This document shows, in pieces, positions 15,356-22,944 of a stretch of 64,000 nt of DNA. Source of the stretch: Ruminococcus sp. (GTDB taxonomy: Bacteria > Bacillota_A > Clostridia > Oscillospirales > Ruminococcaceae); NCBI GenBank assembly GCA_017480485.1, contig JAFVAN010000015.1, positions 62,001 to 126,000 of the forward strand, written 5' to 3'. The notes under the pieces were generated by a model that was given only the letters and a program-made list of their open reading frames with translations, was not told the DNA's origin and did no database searches. The position numbers were made by a program, and so were the translations under genes. The stretch's first letter is position 1. Each line of letters starts with the position of its first letter.

Positions 15356-16072
15356 TCAGGAGTTTGCATTGACTGCGGAGCGGGGCTCGGCGCTGCAGGT
15401 CTTGATGCAGTAGCTGCCGCCGACGCCGAAGAGCACCAGCAGGCAGGCGTAGAGCCCGAGCCTGAGGGAGACGCCAAGGTCCAGCTCGAGGCCCGCCATC
15501 TCGTTGCCGAAGAGGGTGAAGCAGTTGCAGCCGAAGATGAAGAGTATCCACGCCGCCAGGCCGAGCTTCGGGGGCAGCCTTCTGAACAGGCCGAAGATGA
15601 ACATCCCGCCCAGGGCAAGCATCAGGAAGAACAGCACCTGGAACACAAAGCCTGCTATTATCCCGGGGAAGCCAGTGCAGGCCGAGTGGGAAACGCCGAA
15701 ATTCTGGAGCATGGGGCGGAACTGATAATCGAAATCTCCGTGGGAGAAGAGCTTGCTCAGAAGGAACTCCAGCCCGAGGGTCAGAGCCGAGGCGAAGGCG
15801 GAATACAGAACAAACAGCACGCCGAGGGTCTTGAGCAGGGTCCCGCGGGAGCGGTTGAAGGCCGTGGCCACGGCAAAAAGCTCAGTGGTCAGGAGTATGG
15901 CTGCGATGACTGTTGCAAAGCCGCACATGGCGGTGGTCATGGAGTGGAGCTCGCCCTCGCCGTCGCCGAGGCTGATGAGCAGGGACAGCAGCAGGCCGAT
16001 GGCTGCGCCGATAAAGAGCAGTATGCCCGCAAAGTGATATTTCATGCCAAGTCTGAAAAGCTTCTTATCCAT
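15356..16072 (-). CDS. Polytopic membrane protein, putative ABC transporter membrane subunit (last gene of ytrA operon)
   Basis: Protein of 238 residues with about six hydrophobic helices (residues 14-34, 48-68, 85-110, 140-165, 178-196, 205-226). It has no soluble domain and no recognised motif. It is placed 4 bp after the preceding membrane gene, with a strong AAGGAGGT site before the ATG at 16072. In YtrA-type operons such genes encode the membrane partners of the ATPase, and that is the inference here. Confidence 0.8.
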   Translation of the reverse strand: MDKKLFRLGMKYHFAGILLFIGAAIGLLLSLLISLGDGEGELHSMTTAMCGFATVIAAILLTTELFAVATAFNRSRGTLLKTLGVLFVLYSAFASALTLGLEFLLSKLFSHGDFDYQFRPMLQNFGVSHSACTGFPGIIAGFVFQVLFFLMLALGGMFIFGLFRRLPPKLGLAAWILFIFGCNCFTLFGNEMAGLELDLGVSLRLGLYACLLVLFGVGGSYCIKTCSAEPRSAVNANS

Positions 16073-16076
16073 ATCC

Positions 16077-16823
16077 TTACCTCCTTGCCGTTTTGAAAAG
16101 ATTGTTCTCGAGGCTGAGCCTGTTGATAGCCACAGAGCTGAGGGCCATGAAGAGCACGGCCATCCCAGCGGACACCAGTATGGCGGGCAGAGTGCCTGTG
16201 TAGAAATAGAGCAGGATGCCGCCCACAACGGCCCCGATGTAGAACAGGAAGCCGAGGATGATTCCGGCCGCCTTGTTCCTGCTTATGAGCATTGCAAAGA
16301 AGGCGCCCGCTGCCGCTGCCGCCAGTCCCGTGAGCAGGAAGAACCACAGGTACTTGGGGCCTGTATATTCAAGGCACTCCTCCCGCAGACGGGGGTACTT
16401 GTCTCCCGCATTGGAGGCATAGAGCCTGTAGAGAACAGTCTGGAGCAGCCAATATATCAGGCCGCCCAGCACCGCCAGCTCTGCCATTGCGGCCAAGTAG
16501 ACGCGGCGCATGGTCCTTCTGGTGGAGGACATCTGCATCGTCAGGCCGAAGAGCTGCAGGGCGAAGGCCGAGGACGAGATGGAGACTATAACTATGTACA
16601 TCATGCCGATGGAGGTGGAAAAGTCGTCCACGTTATCCAGCTCCTCCTCGGGTATCTGCTCGTAGGTGCCGTACTTCTCGATGAGGTCGTCGGTATCGCG
16701 CTTGGCGGAGCGGAAGTCCGAGAAACTGAGCATCACCCCGAAGACTACTGCCGCCAGCATTACCGGCATCCAGCGGACAGCTATATTTTTAGAAATGTAT
16801 TTGAACATCGCTTTAGCTTTCAT
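16077..16823 (-). CDS. ABC-2-like membrane subunit of the ytrA operon
   Basis: Protein of 248 residues. One helix lies near 18-34, then an extracytoplasmic stretch rich in Asp and Glu (DTDDLIEKYGTYEQIPEEELD), then about five helices to residue 235, with a basic end. The arrangement (helix, outside loop, helix bundle) matches ABC-2 type permeases. The ATG at 16823 follows AAAGGAGATAAAA. It is separated from the ATPase by 155 bp that hold a GCCTCCCC/GGGGAGGT-type palindrome and no gene. Confidence 0.8.
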   Translation of the reverse strand: MKAKAMFKYISKNIAVRWMPVMLAAVVFGVMLSFSDFRSAKRDTDDLIEKYGTYEQIPEEELDNVDDFSTSIGMMYIVIVSISSSAFALQLFGLTMQMSSTRRTMRRVYLAAMAELAVLGGLIYWLLQTVLYRLYASNAGDKYPRLREECLEYTGPKYLWFFLLTGLAAAAAGAFFAMLISRNKAAGIILGFLFYIGAVVGGILLYFYTGTLPAILVSAGMAVLFMALSSVAINRLSLENNLFKTARR

Positions 16824-16978
16824 TTTTTATCTCCTTTTTTAATTCCCCCACCAAGGTCTAACTTGTGCGCCTGACGACCGTCTCAGCGCCTCCCCGGAGG
16901 GGAGGTGGGTATCTTTGCTGATGAGGTCGCATTGATACCGTCAGGCAGGCTTTGTGCGGGTGGATGTTGTTCCTTCGT

Positions 16979-17842
16979 TCAGGCGTTGTTCTCTGCGTCT
17001 GTATTTGTGAGCCTTATGAAGAGGGTCTGGAGGCTGGCCTTTGAGACCTCGAGGCCGGCGGGGACGTTTTCGGGCCGACCCTTGATGTAGACTGACTTCA
17101 GGCCGCCCACGGAGTCGCTGCCGATGATCTCTTTTCCTGCGGCGTAGGCATCTACTGCGGCTGCGGCGCCTGTAACTGTATAGGCCCCGGCAAGTATCTC
17201 CTCTGTATCGCTGTCCAGCAGGAGCTTGCCGCTGTCGATGATGACGGCCCGCTCTATGAGGCTTGCGCACTCGTCGATGAGGTGGGTTGATACGATGAAG
17301 GTCCCGCCGTAGTCGCTGTAGCGCTCGATGAGCTTTTTATAGAAGAGCTCCCTATGGTTTGCGTCCAGACCCAGGACGGGCTCGTCAAAGATGACGTAAT
17401 CCGCGTTGCAGGCGAGGGCAAGGATATCCTTGGTTATAGTGGAGTAGCCTGTAGAGAGAGAGGAGAGCTTCTTTTTAAGGTCCAGCCCGAACTCCTTTGC
17501 CAGCTCAACAGCATACTCGGTATTCATATCGGGATAGAACTCCTTGGTGAGGGAGATGGCCTCCTTTACCTTCATATCCTGTGGCAGCAGGTTGCTCTCG
17601 CTCATTGTAAAGAGCTTTGCGAGGGCCTTGTCGTTCTCCTTTGCGGGCTCGCCGTCGATAAGCACCTCGCCCTCTGTGGCGAATATGCGGTTGGAGATTA
17701 TATTTACCAGCGTGCTTTTGCCTGCGCCGTTGCGCCCCAGCAGGCCGTAGATCCTGCCGTACTCGATATTCACGCTCACGTTATCCAGAGCGCGGGTCTT
17801 GCCGTAATCCTTTGTAATGTTCTTTATCTCTATTCCTCTCAT
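16979..17842 (-). CDS. ABC transporter ATP-binding protein, YtrB type
   Basis: ATPase subunit of 287 residues. Walker A is GRNGAGKST near residue 36, the Q-loop region MSESNLLPQDMKVKEAI is near 80, and Walker B YVIFDEPVLGLD is near 150 with the switch STHLIDE. The signature motif reads LSTGYSTITKD instead of LSGGQ, a deviation common in YtrB-like proteins regulated by GntR repressors. A C-terminal domain of about 80 residues follows. The ATG at 17842 follows AAGGGGAT. It is 5 bp downstream of the GntR gene, giving the operon regulator-ATPase-permease-permease. In Bacillus, ytr operons respond to cell-wall antibiotics; that role here is an inference. Confidence 0.92.
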   Translation of the reverse strand: MRGIEIKNITKDYGKTRALDNVSVNIEYGRIYGLLGRNGAGKSTLVNIISNRIFATEGEVLIDGEPAKENDKALAKLFTMSESNLLPQDMKVKEAISLTKEFYPDMNTEYAVELAKEFGLDLKKKLSSLSTGYSTITKDILALACNADYVIFDEPVLGLDANHRELFYKKLIERYSDYGGTFIVSTHLIDECASLIERAVIIDSGKLLLDSDTEEILAGAYTVTGAAAAVDAYAAGKEIIGSDSVGGLKSVYIKGRPENVPAGLEVSKASLQTLFIRLTNTDAENNA

Positions 17843-17847
17843 TTTGT

Positions 17848-18207
17848 TTATCCCCTTTCGATCATATCTATGAGCTGCTGTTTTGTGAGGCCCAGCTTTT
17901 CTGCCTCCTCCAGCATTTTCTTTACAAAGCTGTCGTAAAACTCCTCCTGCCGCTCGTTCATAAGCTTTTCGCAGGCGCCCTCTGCAACGAACATACCAAG
18001 ACCTCTTTTCTTATAGATCACGCCCTTATCCACAAGGATATTCACGGCCTTTAGGGCCGTGGCGGGGTTCACCTTATAGGTGACGGATATTTCTGTAGTT
18101 GAGGGTATCTGGCTGCCCTCGGCGAAAGCCCCGCGGATGATATTATCGCTTATCCACTCTGCCAGCTGCTGGAAGATCGGCTTTTCGCTGTCAAATCTGA
18201 GTTCCAT
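17848..18207 (-). CDS. GntR-family repressor, YtrA subfamily
   Basis: Regulator of 119 residues. A winged-helix GntR domain (about 8-75) has IFQQLAEWISDNIIRGAF and the recognition helix region STTEISVTYKVNPATALKAV, followed by a short helical C-terminus (about 75-119) used for dimerisation. The short tail defines the YtrA subfamily, which usually controls an adjacent ABC transporter. The ATG at 18207 follows AAAGGAGCATTAA. It is expected to autoregulate from the promoter at 18467-18495; no clear operator palindrome was identified. Confidence 0.93.
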   Translation of the reverse strand: MELRFDSEKPIFQQLAEWISDNIIRGAFAEGSQIPSTTEISVTYKVNPATALKAVNILVDKGVIYKKRGLGMFVAEGACEKLMNERQEEFYDSFVKKMLEEAEKLGLTKQQLIDMIERG

Positions 18208-18270
18208 TTAATGCTCCTTTCTGTGTGTCTCCTCTTTTGTTTACATAGTTTTTCTTTTGCTCTCGCAGCG

Positions 18271-18381
18271 TTACTCGTCCTCGCTGTCTTTGTCTTTCTT
18301 TTTGTTCTGCTTATCGCTGACGACTCTTACTATCGTTCCGGCGATCACTCCTGCGATAACACCTATTATTACCGGCGGCAT
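18271..18381 (-). CDS. 36-residue single-helix membrane peptide at the head of the ytrA operon
   Basis: Small open frame of 36 codons beginning MPPVIIGVIAGVIAGTIVRV: one hydrophobic helix and then a highly charged Lys/Asp/Glu tail ending KDKDSEDE. AAGGAG lies 9-10 bases before the ATG at 18381. It is the first frame after the operon promoter and ends 63 bp before the GntR start, so it should be transcribed with the operon. The strong ribosome site and the clear helix-plus-tail composition argue for a real gene. The function is unknown; a regulatory or transporter-associated peptide is possible. Confidence 0.65.
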   Translation of the reverse strand: MPPVIIGVIAGVIAGTIVRVVSDKQNKKKDKDSEDE

Positions 18382-18466
18382 ATTCTCAGCTCCTTTTCCT
18401 TTTATTTTGTTGTTTGTTGTTCTCTTTTCGGTTCGTTTGTTTGTGGGTTAATTACATCTGTAACTA

Positions 18467-18495
18467 ACTATATCACAAACCAACCGGGTTGTCAA
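18467..18495 (-). promoter_or_regulatory. Sigma-A promoter of the ytrA operon
   Basis: TTGACA (18490-18495), 17-bp spacer, TATAGT (18467-18472), extended -10 GTGATATAGT. It drives the 36-residue peptide, GntR, ATPase and membrane genes. Confidence 0.85.
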
Positions 18496-18507
18496 GGGGG
18501 TTTTTAA

Positions 18508-18844
18508 AATTTTTTTAAAAAATTTTTTGGGGGCTTTACGCTTGGCCCCAAATTGAACGGCTTACCTCCCTTTTTCGTTTGTGACCGGCGAGCGCTTTTG
18601 CCTCCCCTAACAGGGGAGGTGGCTCGGCGCAGCATTTCGCCCCCAGCGGGGTCGAGTAGGGTGCGGGATTGCAGCTCCACTTTACACCTGTGCTGCGCCG
18701 TGTGAAAGGCACTAGATCTGCGCCTGTTTCGCGGGTCCGCGACAAGCCTCTGACGCGAGGCCCCCGCGCGTTTTTTTAATGCGCTCCGCGGGTGGTTGGG
18801 AGGCTTCTGCTCCTCCGCGAGGGAGCCCCCGCGGCTTTCGCCGT
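18508..18844. other. Gene-free palindrome-rich spacer
   Basis: No convincing coding frame. It holds a CCTCCCC/GGGGAGG palindrome near 18600-18623 and a GC-rich hairpin (18727-18770) followed by TTTTTTT at 18771-18777. That hairpin would end a plus-strand transcript if one exists, and no promoter for such a transcript was found. A reverse-strand open frame across 18504-18923 has no ribosome site and its end overlaps the repeated 32-mer. Confidence 0.55.
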
Positions 18845-18876
18845 TGTAAACGAGCTTGCGAGTGCTCACGCGACTT
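18845..18876 (+). repeat. 32-bp dispersed repeat, copy 1 (upstream of pyrB)
   Basis: TGTAAACGAGCTTGCGAGTG and the next 12 bases are identical to 50483-50514. It lies 48 bp upstream of the -35 of the pyrB promoter. The flanks share further short matches (CGCGAGGGAGCC before, GCCGT and GTTAG after). Confidence 0.85.
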
Positions 18877-18923
18877 GCCCCGTCGGGGCACCGACCGCGA
18901 CTTCGGCCGTGCGCCGTTAGCAC

Positions 18924-18952
18924 TTGAAATATGTCCGGAAATGTGTTATACT
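18924..18952 (+). promoter_or_regulatory. Sigma-A promoter of pyrB
   Basis: TTGAAA (18924-18929), 17-bp spacer, TATACT (18947-18952), extended -10 TG (TGTTATACT). Confidence 0.8.
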
Positions 18953-18988
18953 ATTTATAGACAAGCCTTTGGAAAGGATGCGATCATT

Positions 18989-20071
18989 TTGAAACACGGC
19001 AGCGGATTTTTGAACCTCATCGACCTTAATGACTACCCAGTCTCTTGGTGGAAGCACCTTCTGGAGCTGGGCCACGAGATCAGGCTCTCTCCCGAGAGCT
19101 TCGCCCACGCCTGCGACGGCAAGATAATGGGCACCCTCTTCTACGAGCCCTCCACTCGCACCCAGATGTCCTTCCAGACAGCTATGCTGCGGCTGGGCGG
19201 CACCATTATCGGCTTCGACAACCCCGCCACCTCCTCTGTGGCCAAGGGCGAGAACATCAAGGACACCACCAAGATCGTCTCGGGCTACGCGGACATTATG
19301 GTGATGCGCCACCCCACTGCGGGCTCTGTGAAGGCTGCGGCCCTTACTGCCGAATGCCCGATAATCAACGCGGGGGACGGCGGCCACCTGCACCCCACCC
19401 AGACCCTCACCGATCTTATGACCCTAAGCGAGGAGAAGGGCACCCTTGAGGGGCTGACCATCGGACTCTGCGGAGACCTGAAAAACGGCCGCACTGTACA
19501 CTCGCTGATAAAGGCCATGGCCTGCTTCAAGGGCAACCGCTTTGTGCTTATCTCCACCAAGGAGCTGGCGCTGCCCGCCTACATGAAGGACATTCTTTCC
19601 GCCAGCGGCCACGCCTACACCGAGGCCGAGAGCCTTGACGACGTTATGGGCGAGCTGGACGTGCTTTACATGACCCGCATCCAGCGGGAGCGCTTCGCCT
19701 CCGAGGAGGACTATCTGGCCCAGAAGGGCAACTACATCCTTGACCGAAAGAAGATGGCGAAGGCCAAGCACGACATGATTGTTCTGCACCCCCTGCCGAG
19801 GGTGGACGAGATCGCCATAGAGGTGGACGACGACCAGCGGGCCATGTACTTCAAGCAGGCCAAGTACGGTATGTATGTCCGCATGGCGCTGATACTCACC
19901 ATCCTGCGGGGCGACGGCACGCCCGTGCCTGTAGTCAAGGGCAGGGCTCGCCACGCCAAGTGCTCCAACCCCAAGTGCATCACCAATCAGGAGCTGTATC
20001 TGCCCCACTACTTCACAGGCAGCGGCGACACGGTGATCTGCGAATACTGCGACGAGCGCACGCTTTTATAA
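18989..20071 (+). CDS. pyrB: Aspartate carbamoyltransferase with fused PyrI-like zinc tail
   Basis: First committed step of pyrimidine synthesis: carbamoyl phosphate plus aspartate to N-carbamoylaspartate. The 360 residues contain the carbamoyl-phosphate loop FYEPSTRT (51-58), RHPTAGS (107-113), GDGGHLHPTQTL (129-140) and HPLPRVDEI (267-275). The C-terminal 40 residues add a zinc-ribbon pattern, CX4C (325, 330) and CX2C (351, 354), like the regulatory chain PyrI, with sequence CSNPKCITNQE. No separate pyrI is in view. The start is the TTG at 18989, after AAAGGA; the only upstream in-frame ATG lies inside the -10 element and cannot be in the transcript. Monocistronic, with a strong terminator. 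Confidence 0.93.
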   Translation: MKHGSGFLNLIDLNDYPVSWWKHLLELGHEIRLSPESFAHACDGKIMGTLFYEPSTRTQMSFQTAMLRLGGTIIGFDNPATSSVAKGENIKDTTKIVSGYADIMVMRHPTAGSVKAAALTAECPIINAGDGGHLHPTQTLTDLMTLSEEKGTLEGLTIGLCGDLKNGRTVHSLIKAMACFKGNRFVLISTKELALPAYMKDILSASGHAYTEAESLDDVMGELDVLYMTRIQRERFASEEDYLAQKGNYILDRKKMAKAKHDMIVLHPLPRVDEIAIEVDDDQRAMYFKQAKYGMYVRMALILTILRGDGTPVPVVKGRARHAKCSNPKCITNQELYLPHYFTGSGDTVICEYCDERTLL

Positions 20072-20074
20072 GCG

Positions 20075-20116
20075 AAAACGGTACCCATCCCGAAGGGGGT
20101 GGGTACCGTTTTTTTG
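20075..20116 (+). terminator. pyrB terminator (palindrome family 1 core)
   Basis: AAAACGGTACCCATCCC pairs with GGGGTGGGTACCGTTTT, followed by further T. It belongs in form to the GGTAYC...CCC/GGG...GRTACC palindromes found through the window. The following 200 bp to the gdhA stop hold a CCCTCCCC/GGGGAGGG palindrome near 20249-20268 and no gene. Confidence 0.88.
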
Positions 20117-20317
20117 CATCTTAATATCCAACGACAAACGCGACCCACCCTTTCGGATGAGCCGCGTCTGTTTGTATGGTTATGTTGATGAATGTAGGTA
20201 TCAGGTTTGACTTGCGGCTGCAACGCCGCCTCTTTCACAAGGCGACACCCCCTCCCCTCCGGGGAGGGCCGCAAAGCCTGCATCATTCACAAATTGAAAG
20301 CGGGTGGGGGAATTAAA

Positions 20318-21670
20318 TCAAACGCAGCCCTGAGCCTTCATTGCTTCTGCAACCTTGATGAAGCCGGCGATGTTGGCGCCTGCTACAAGGTCGTCGCCGA
20401 GGCCGTACTTGTTGGCAGCCTCTACGGAAGCGTTGAAGATGTTGGCCATGATGCCCTTGAGCTTCTCGTCAACCTCTTCTGCGGTCCAGTTGTAGCGCAT
20501 GGAGTTCTGGCTCATCTCGAGGCCGGAAACAGCAACGCCGCCTGCATTAACAGCCTTGGAAGGAGCAACGATGACGCCATTCTTCTTCAGGTAGTCGATA
20601 GCCTCGTTGGTGGTAGGCATATTGGATACCTCAACATAGTACTTAACGCCGTTTGCAACGATCTTCTCAGCCTCTGCAACATCGACCTCGTTCTGAGTAG
20701 CGCAGGGCATGATGATGTCGGCCTTAACGCCCCAGGGCTTCTCGCCGGGGAAGAACTGTACGCCGAACTTGTCAGCATAATCCTGAGCCCTGTTGCGGCA
20801 GGAAGCTCTCATCTCGAGGAGGTAATCTACCTTCTCGTCGGTGCTGATGCCGTCGGGATCGTATACATAGCCGTCAGGACCGGAGATGGTAACTACCTTT
20901 CCGCCCAGCTCGTTGACCTTCTTGATGGTGCCCCAAGCAACGTTGCCGAAGCCGGAAACAGCGAAGGTCTTGCCCTTGATGTCATCCTTGAAGTAGTTGA
21001 GCATATTTACAGTGTAGTAAACAGCGCCGTAGCCTGTAGCCTCGGGACGGATGAGGGAGCCGCCGTACTCAAGGCCCTTGCCTGTGAGAACGCCGGAGAA
21101 CTCGTTGCGGAGTCTCTTGTACTGGCCGAAGAGGAAGCCGATCTCGCGGCCGCCAACGCCGATATCGCCTGCGGGAACGTCGGTGTTAGGACCGATGTGA
21201 CGGAAGAGCTCGGTCATGAAGCTCTGGCAGAAGCGCATAACCTCTGCATCGGACTTGCCCTGAGGATCGAAGTCAGAGCCGCCCTTGCCGCCGCCCATAG
21301 GAAGGGAGGTAAGGCTGTTCTTGAAAATCTGCTCGAAGCCCAGGAACTTGATGATACCGATATATACGTTAGGAGCAAATCTCAGGCCGCCCTTGTAGGG
21401 TCCGATAGCAGAATTGAACTGAACTCTGAAGCCGCGGTTTACCTGTACCTTGCCGTTGTCATCTACCCAGGGAACTCTGAAAATGACCTGTCTCTCGGGC
21501 TCTACCAGTCTGTCGATAACGCCAGCCTCTACGAGGTCGGGTCTCTGCTCGATAACGGGCTCAAGGCTGGAGAGAACTTCTGTTACGGTCTGAAGGAACT
21601 CAGGCTCGTTAGCGTTGCGCTTTGCAACCTTCTCAATGACACTCTTGAGATACTCATTCTTCAATTCCAT
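20318..21670 (-). CDS. gdhA: Glutamate dehydrogenase, hexameric type
   Basis: Converts 2-oxoglutarate, ammonia and NAD(P)H to glutamate, the main ammonia-assimilation route in many rumen and gut clostridia. The protein is 450 residues, the length of family-I hexameric enzymes. Motifs: GPYKGGLRF and PMGGGKGGSDFDP (catalytic lysine region), PAGDIGVGGREIG, RPEATGYG and the Rossmann segment VSGFGNVAWGT near residue 240. The ATG at 21670 follows AAAGGAG. Monocistronic with its own promoter. NADP preference is likely for this subfamily but not proven here. Confidence 0.96.
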   Translation of the reverse strand: MELKNEYLKSVIEKVAKRNANEPEFLQTVTEVLSSLEPVIEQRPDLVEAGVIDRLVEPERQVIFRVPWVDDNGKVQVNRGFRVQFNSAIGPYKGGLRFAPNVYIGIIKFLGFEQIFKNSLTSLPMGGGKGGSDFDPQGKSDAEVMRFCQSFMTELFRHIGPNTDVPAGDIGVGGREIGFLFGQYKRLRNEFSGVLTGKGLEYGGSLIRPEATGYGAVYYTVNMLNYFKDDIKGKTFAVSGFGNVAWGTIKKVNELGGKVVTISGPDGYVYDPDGISTDEKVDYLLEMRASCRNRAQDYADKFGVQFFPGEKPWGVKADIIMPCATQNEVDVAEAEKIVANGVKYYVEVSNMPTTNEAIDYLKKNGVIVAPSKAVNAGGVAVSGLEMSQNSMRYNWTAEEVDEKLKGIMANIFNASVEAANKYGLGDDLVAGANIAGFIKVAEAMKAQGCV

Positions 21671-21746
21671 TGTGAAAAACTCCTTTTGATAAATTTTTTG
21701 ATGGGACGCGATACACAAAACGCTGTCCGTCTATCACGACTTTATT

Positions 21747-21775
21747 ATTATAGCACACTATTTTTATTTTTGCAA
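21747..21775 (-). promoter_or_regulatory. Sigma-A promoter of gdhA
   Basis: TTGCAA (21770-21775), 17-bp spacer, TATAAT (21747-21752), extended TGTGC before the -10. Confidence 0.82.
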
Positions 21776-21931
21776 GTCCTAAATCAAAAAAATTCAAAAT
21801 TTTATGTAAATTATCACAAAACGCCCCCTATTTGGGGGCGTGATAGGTCAAAAATTGCAAAAGTCGGATAATTACGGTGCAAAAACCCGACCATTGGGGA
21901 TGGAAAAGATACTGTAGGGGAAATGGCTTCG

Positions 21932-21979
21932 GCGAAAAACGGTACCTCACCCCGAAGGGGGTGAGGTACCGTTTTTCGC
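21932..21979. repeat. Family-1 intergenic palindrome with T-runs both sides
   Basis: GCGAAAAACGGTACCTCACC pairs across a GAAG loop with the complementary arm ending TTTTTCGC. It probably serves as a terminator for the esterase gene (minus). A second palindrome, GCGGCGCTGC/GCAGCGCCGC, follows at 21984-22007. Confidence 0.8.
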
Positions 21980-22059
21980 ACTTTGCGGCGCTGCGAAGCA
22001 GCGCCGCAATTACAGTCTTCGGAAAAATACGGCTGCATGAAGCAGCCTGTCGGCTTTGT

Positions 22060-22896
22060 TCACACCTGACCGGCCCAGCGGACGGCGGCATCGACCCACT
22101 CGGCGGCGGTGGGCTGATACTGGCCCTCCCAGGTCTGGGTGGTGTGGTCCGCGAGGGAGAGGCCATGGCCGCCGGAGGGGTAGATGTGGCACTCGAAGGG
22201 TATCTTGTTCTTCGAGAGCGCCTGCATATAAAACAGGGTGTTCTCCACGGGGACGCAGCCGTCGTCGGCGCAGTGCCAGAGGAAGGTGGGAGGCGTGTGG
22301 ATGCCGACTCTGTCCTCGAGGGAGAGCAGGGCGCGGAGCTCATCGTCGTTGTCCTCTCCGCCCAAGAGGTTCAGGATGGTGCCGCCGTGGGTGTACTCCC
22401 TTCTGCTGCTAAGTACCGAATAAGCCAAGACAGCGCCGTTGGGGCGGATGTCCTCGGGGGTGCAGCCAAGGGGGCCCGTGACGGTCTCGCTCTGCCAGAA
22501 ATTAGACATACAGCCCGCCAGATGGCCGCCCGCAGAAAAGCCCATTACGATTATCTTTTCGGGGTCGATGTCGAAGCGCTCGGCGTTCTGCCTGATGTAT
22601 CTCAGGGCCCAAGCACATTCCAGAAGCGCTGTGGGAAAGCGCTTCTTCACGCAGGAATAGCGCAGCACGAAGCAGTTGAAGTCATAGCCCAGAAAGCGGA
22701 AGGCCACGGGCTCGGCCTCGCGCTCGGAGCACCAGTCGTTGCCGCCCCCGGGGATAATGAGCAGGGCCCTGCGTCGCCTTGTTCCCATCTCCTCGGTCTG
22801 CATATTGGTATAGCAGTCCAGCAGGGGCTCGCAGCCTGCGGGGTCAAGTCCCGCCGCTTTATAGTCAACTTCTATTTTCACTCGTTCAAAGGGCAT
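22060..22896 (-). CDS. Alpha/beta-hydrolase, BD-FAE/acetyl-esterase type
   Basis: Carboxylesterase-like protein of 278 residues. It has LLIIPGGGNDW (oxyanion-hole HGGG-like region, near residue 45-55), the nucleophile elbow GFSAGGHLAG near 118, the acid in WHCADDGCVPV near 210 and the histidine in SGGHGLSLAD near 240. The family includes xylan acetyl- and feruloyl-esterases, fitting a plant-polysaccharide user, but the substrate is not determined. It has no signal peptide, so it acts in the cytoplasm. The ATG at 22896 follows AAGGAGGAA. It lies 48 bp after the VanY-like gene and is possibly cotranscribed with it. Confidence 0.9.
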   Translation of the reverse strand: MPFERVKIEVDYKAAGLDPAGCEPLLDCYTNMQTEEMGTRRRRALLIIPGGGNDWCSEREAEPVAFRFLGYDFNCFVLRYSCVKKRFPTALLECAWALRYIRQNAERFDIDPEKIIVMGFSAGGHLAGCMSNFWQSETVTGPLGCTPEDIRPNGAVLAYSVLSSRREYTHGGTILNLLGGEDNDDELRALLSLEDRVGIHTPPTFLWHCADDGCVPVENTLFYMQALSKNKIPFECHIYPSGGHGLSLADHTTQTWEGQYQPTAAEWVDAAVRWAGQV

Positions 22897-22944
22897 GGGG
22901 GTTCCTCCTTGGCAATGCACAATTATCTTCCACCGATCTCAAGA

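Noticed and set aside
18504..18923. A 139-codon minus-strand open frame upstream of pyrB
   Set aside because: No ribosome site, composed of palindromes, and its N-terminal part is the translated 32-bp repeat that also appears before purB.
20207..21871. A 554-codon plus-strand open frame opposite gdhA
   Set aside because: Shadow of the gdhA codon pattern; crosses the gdhA promoter and a repeat.
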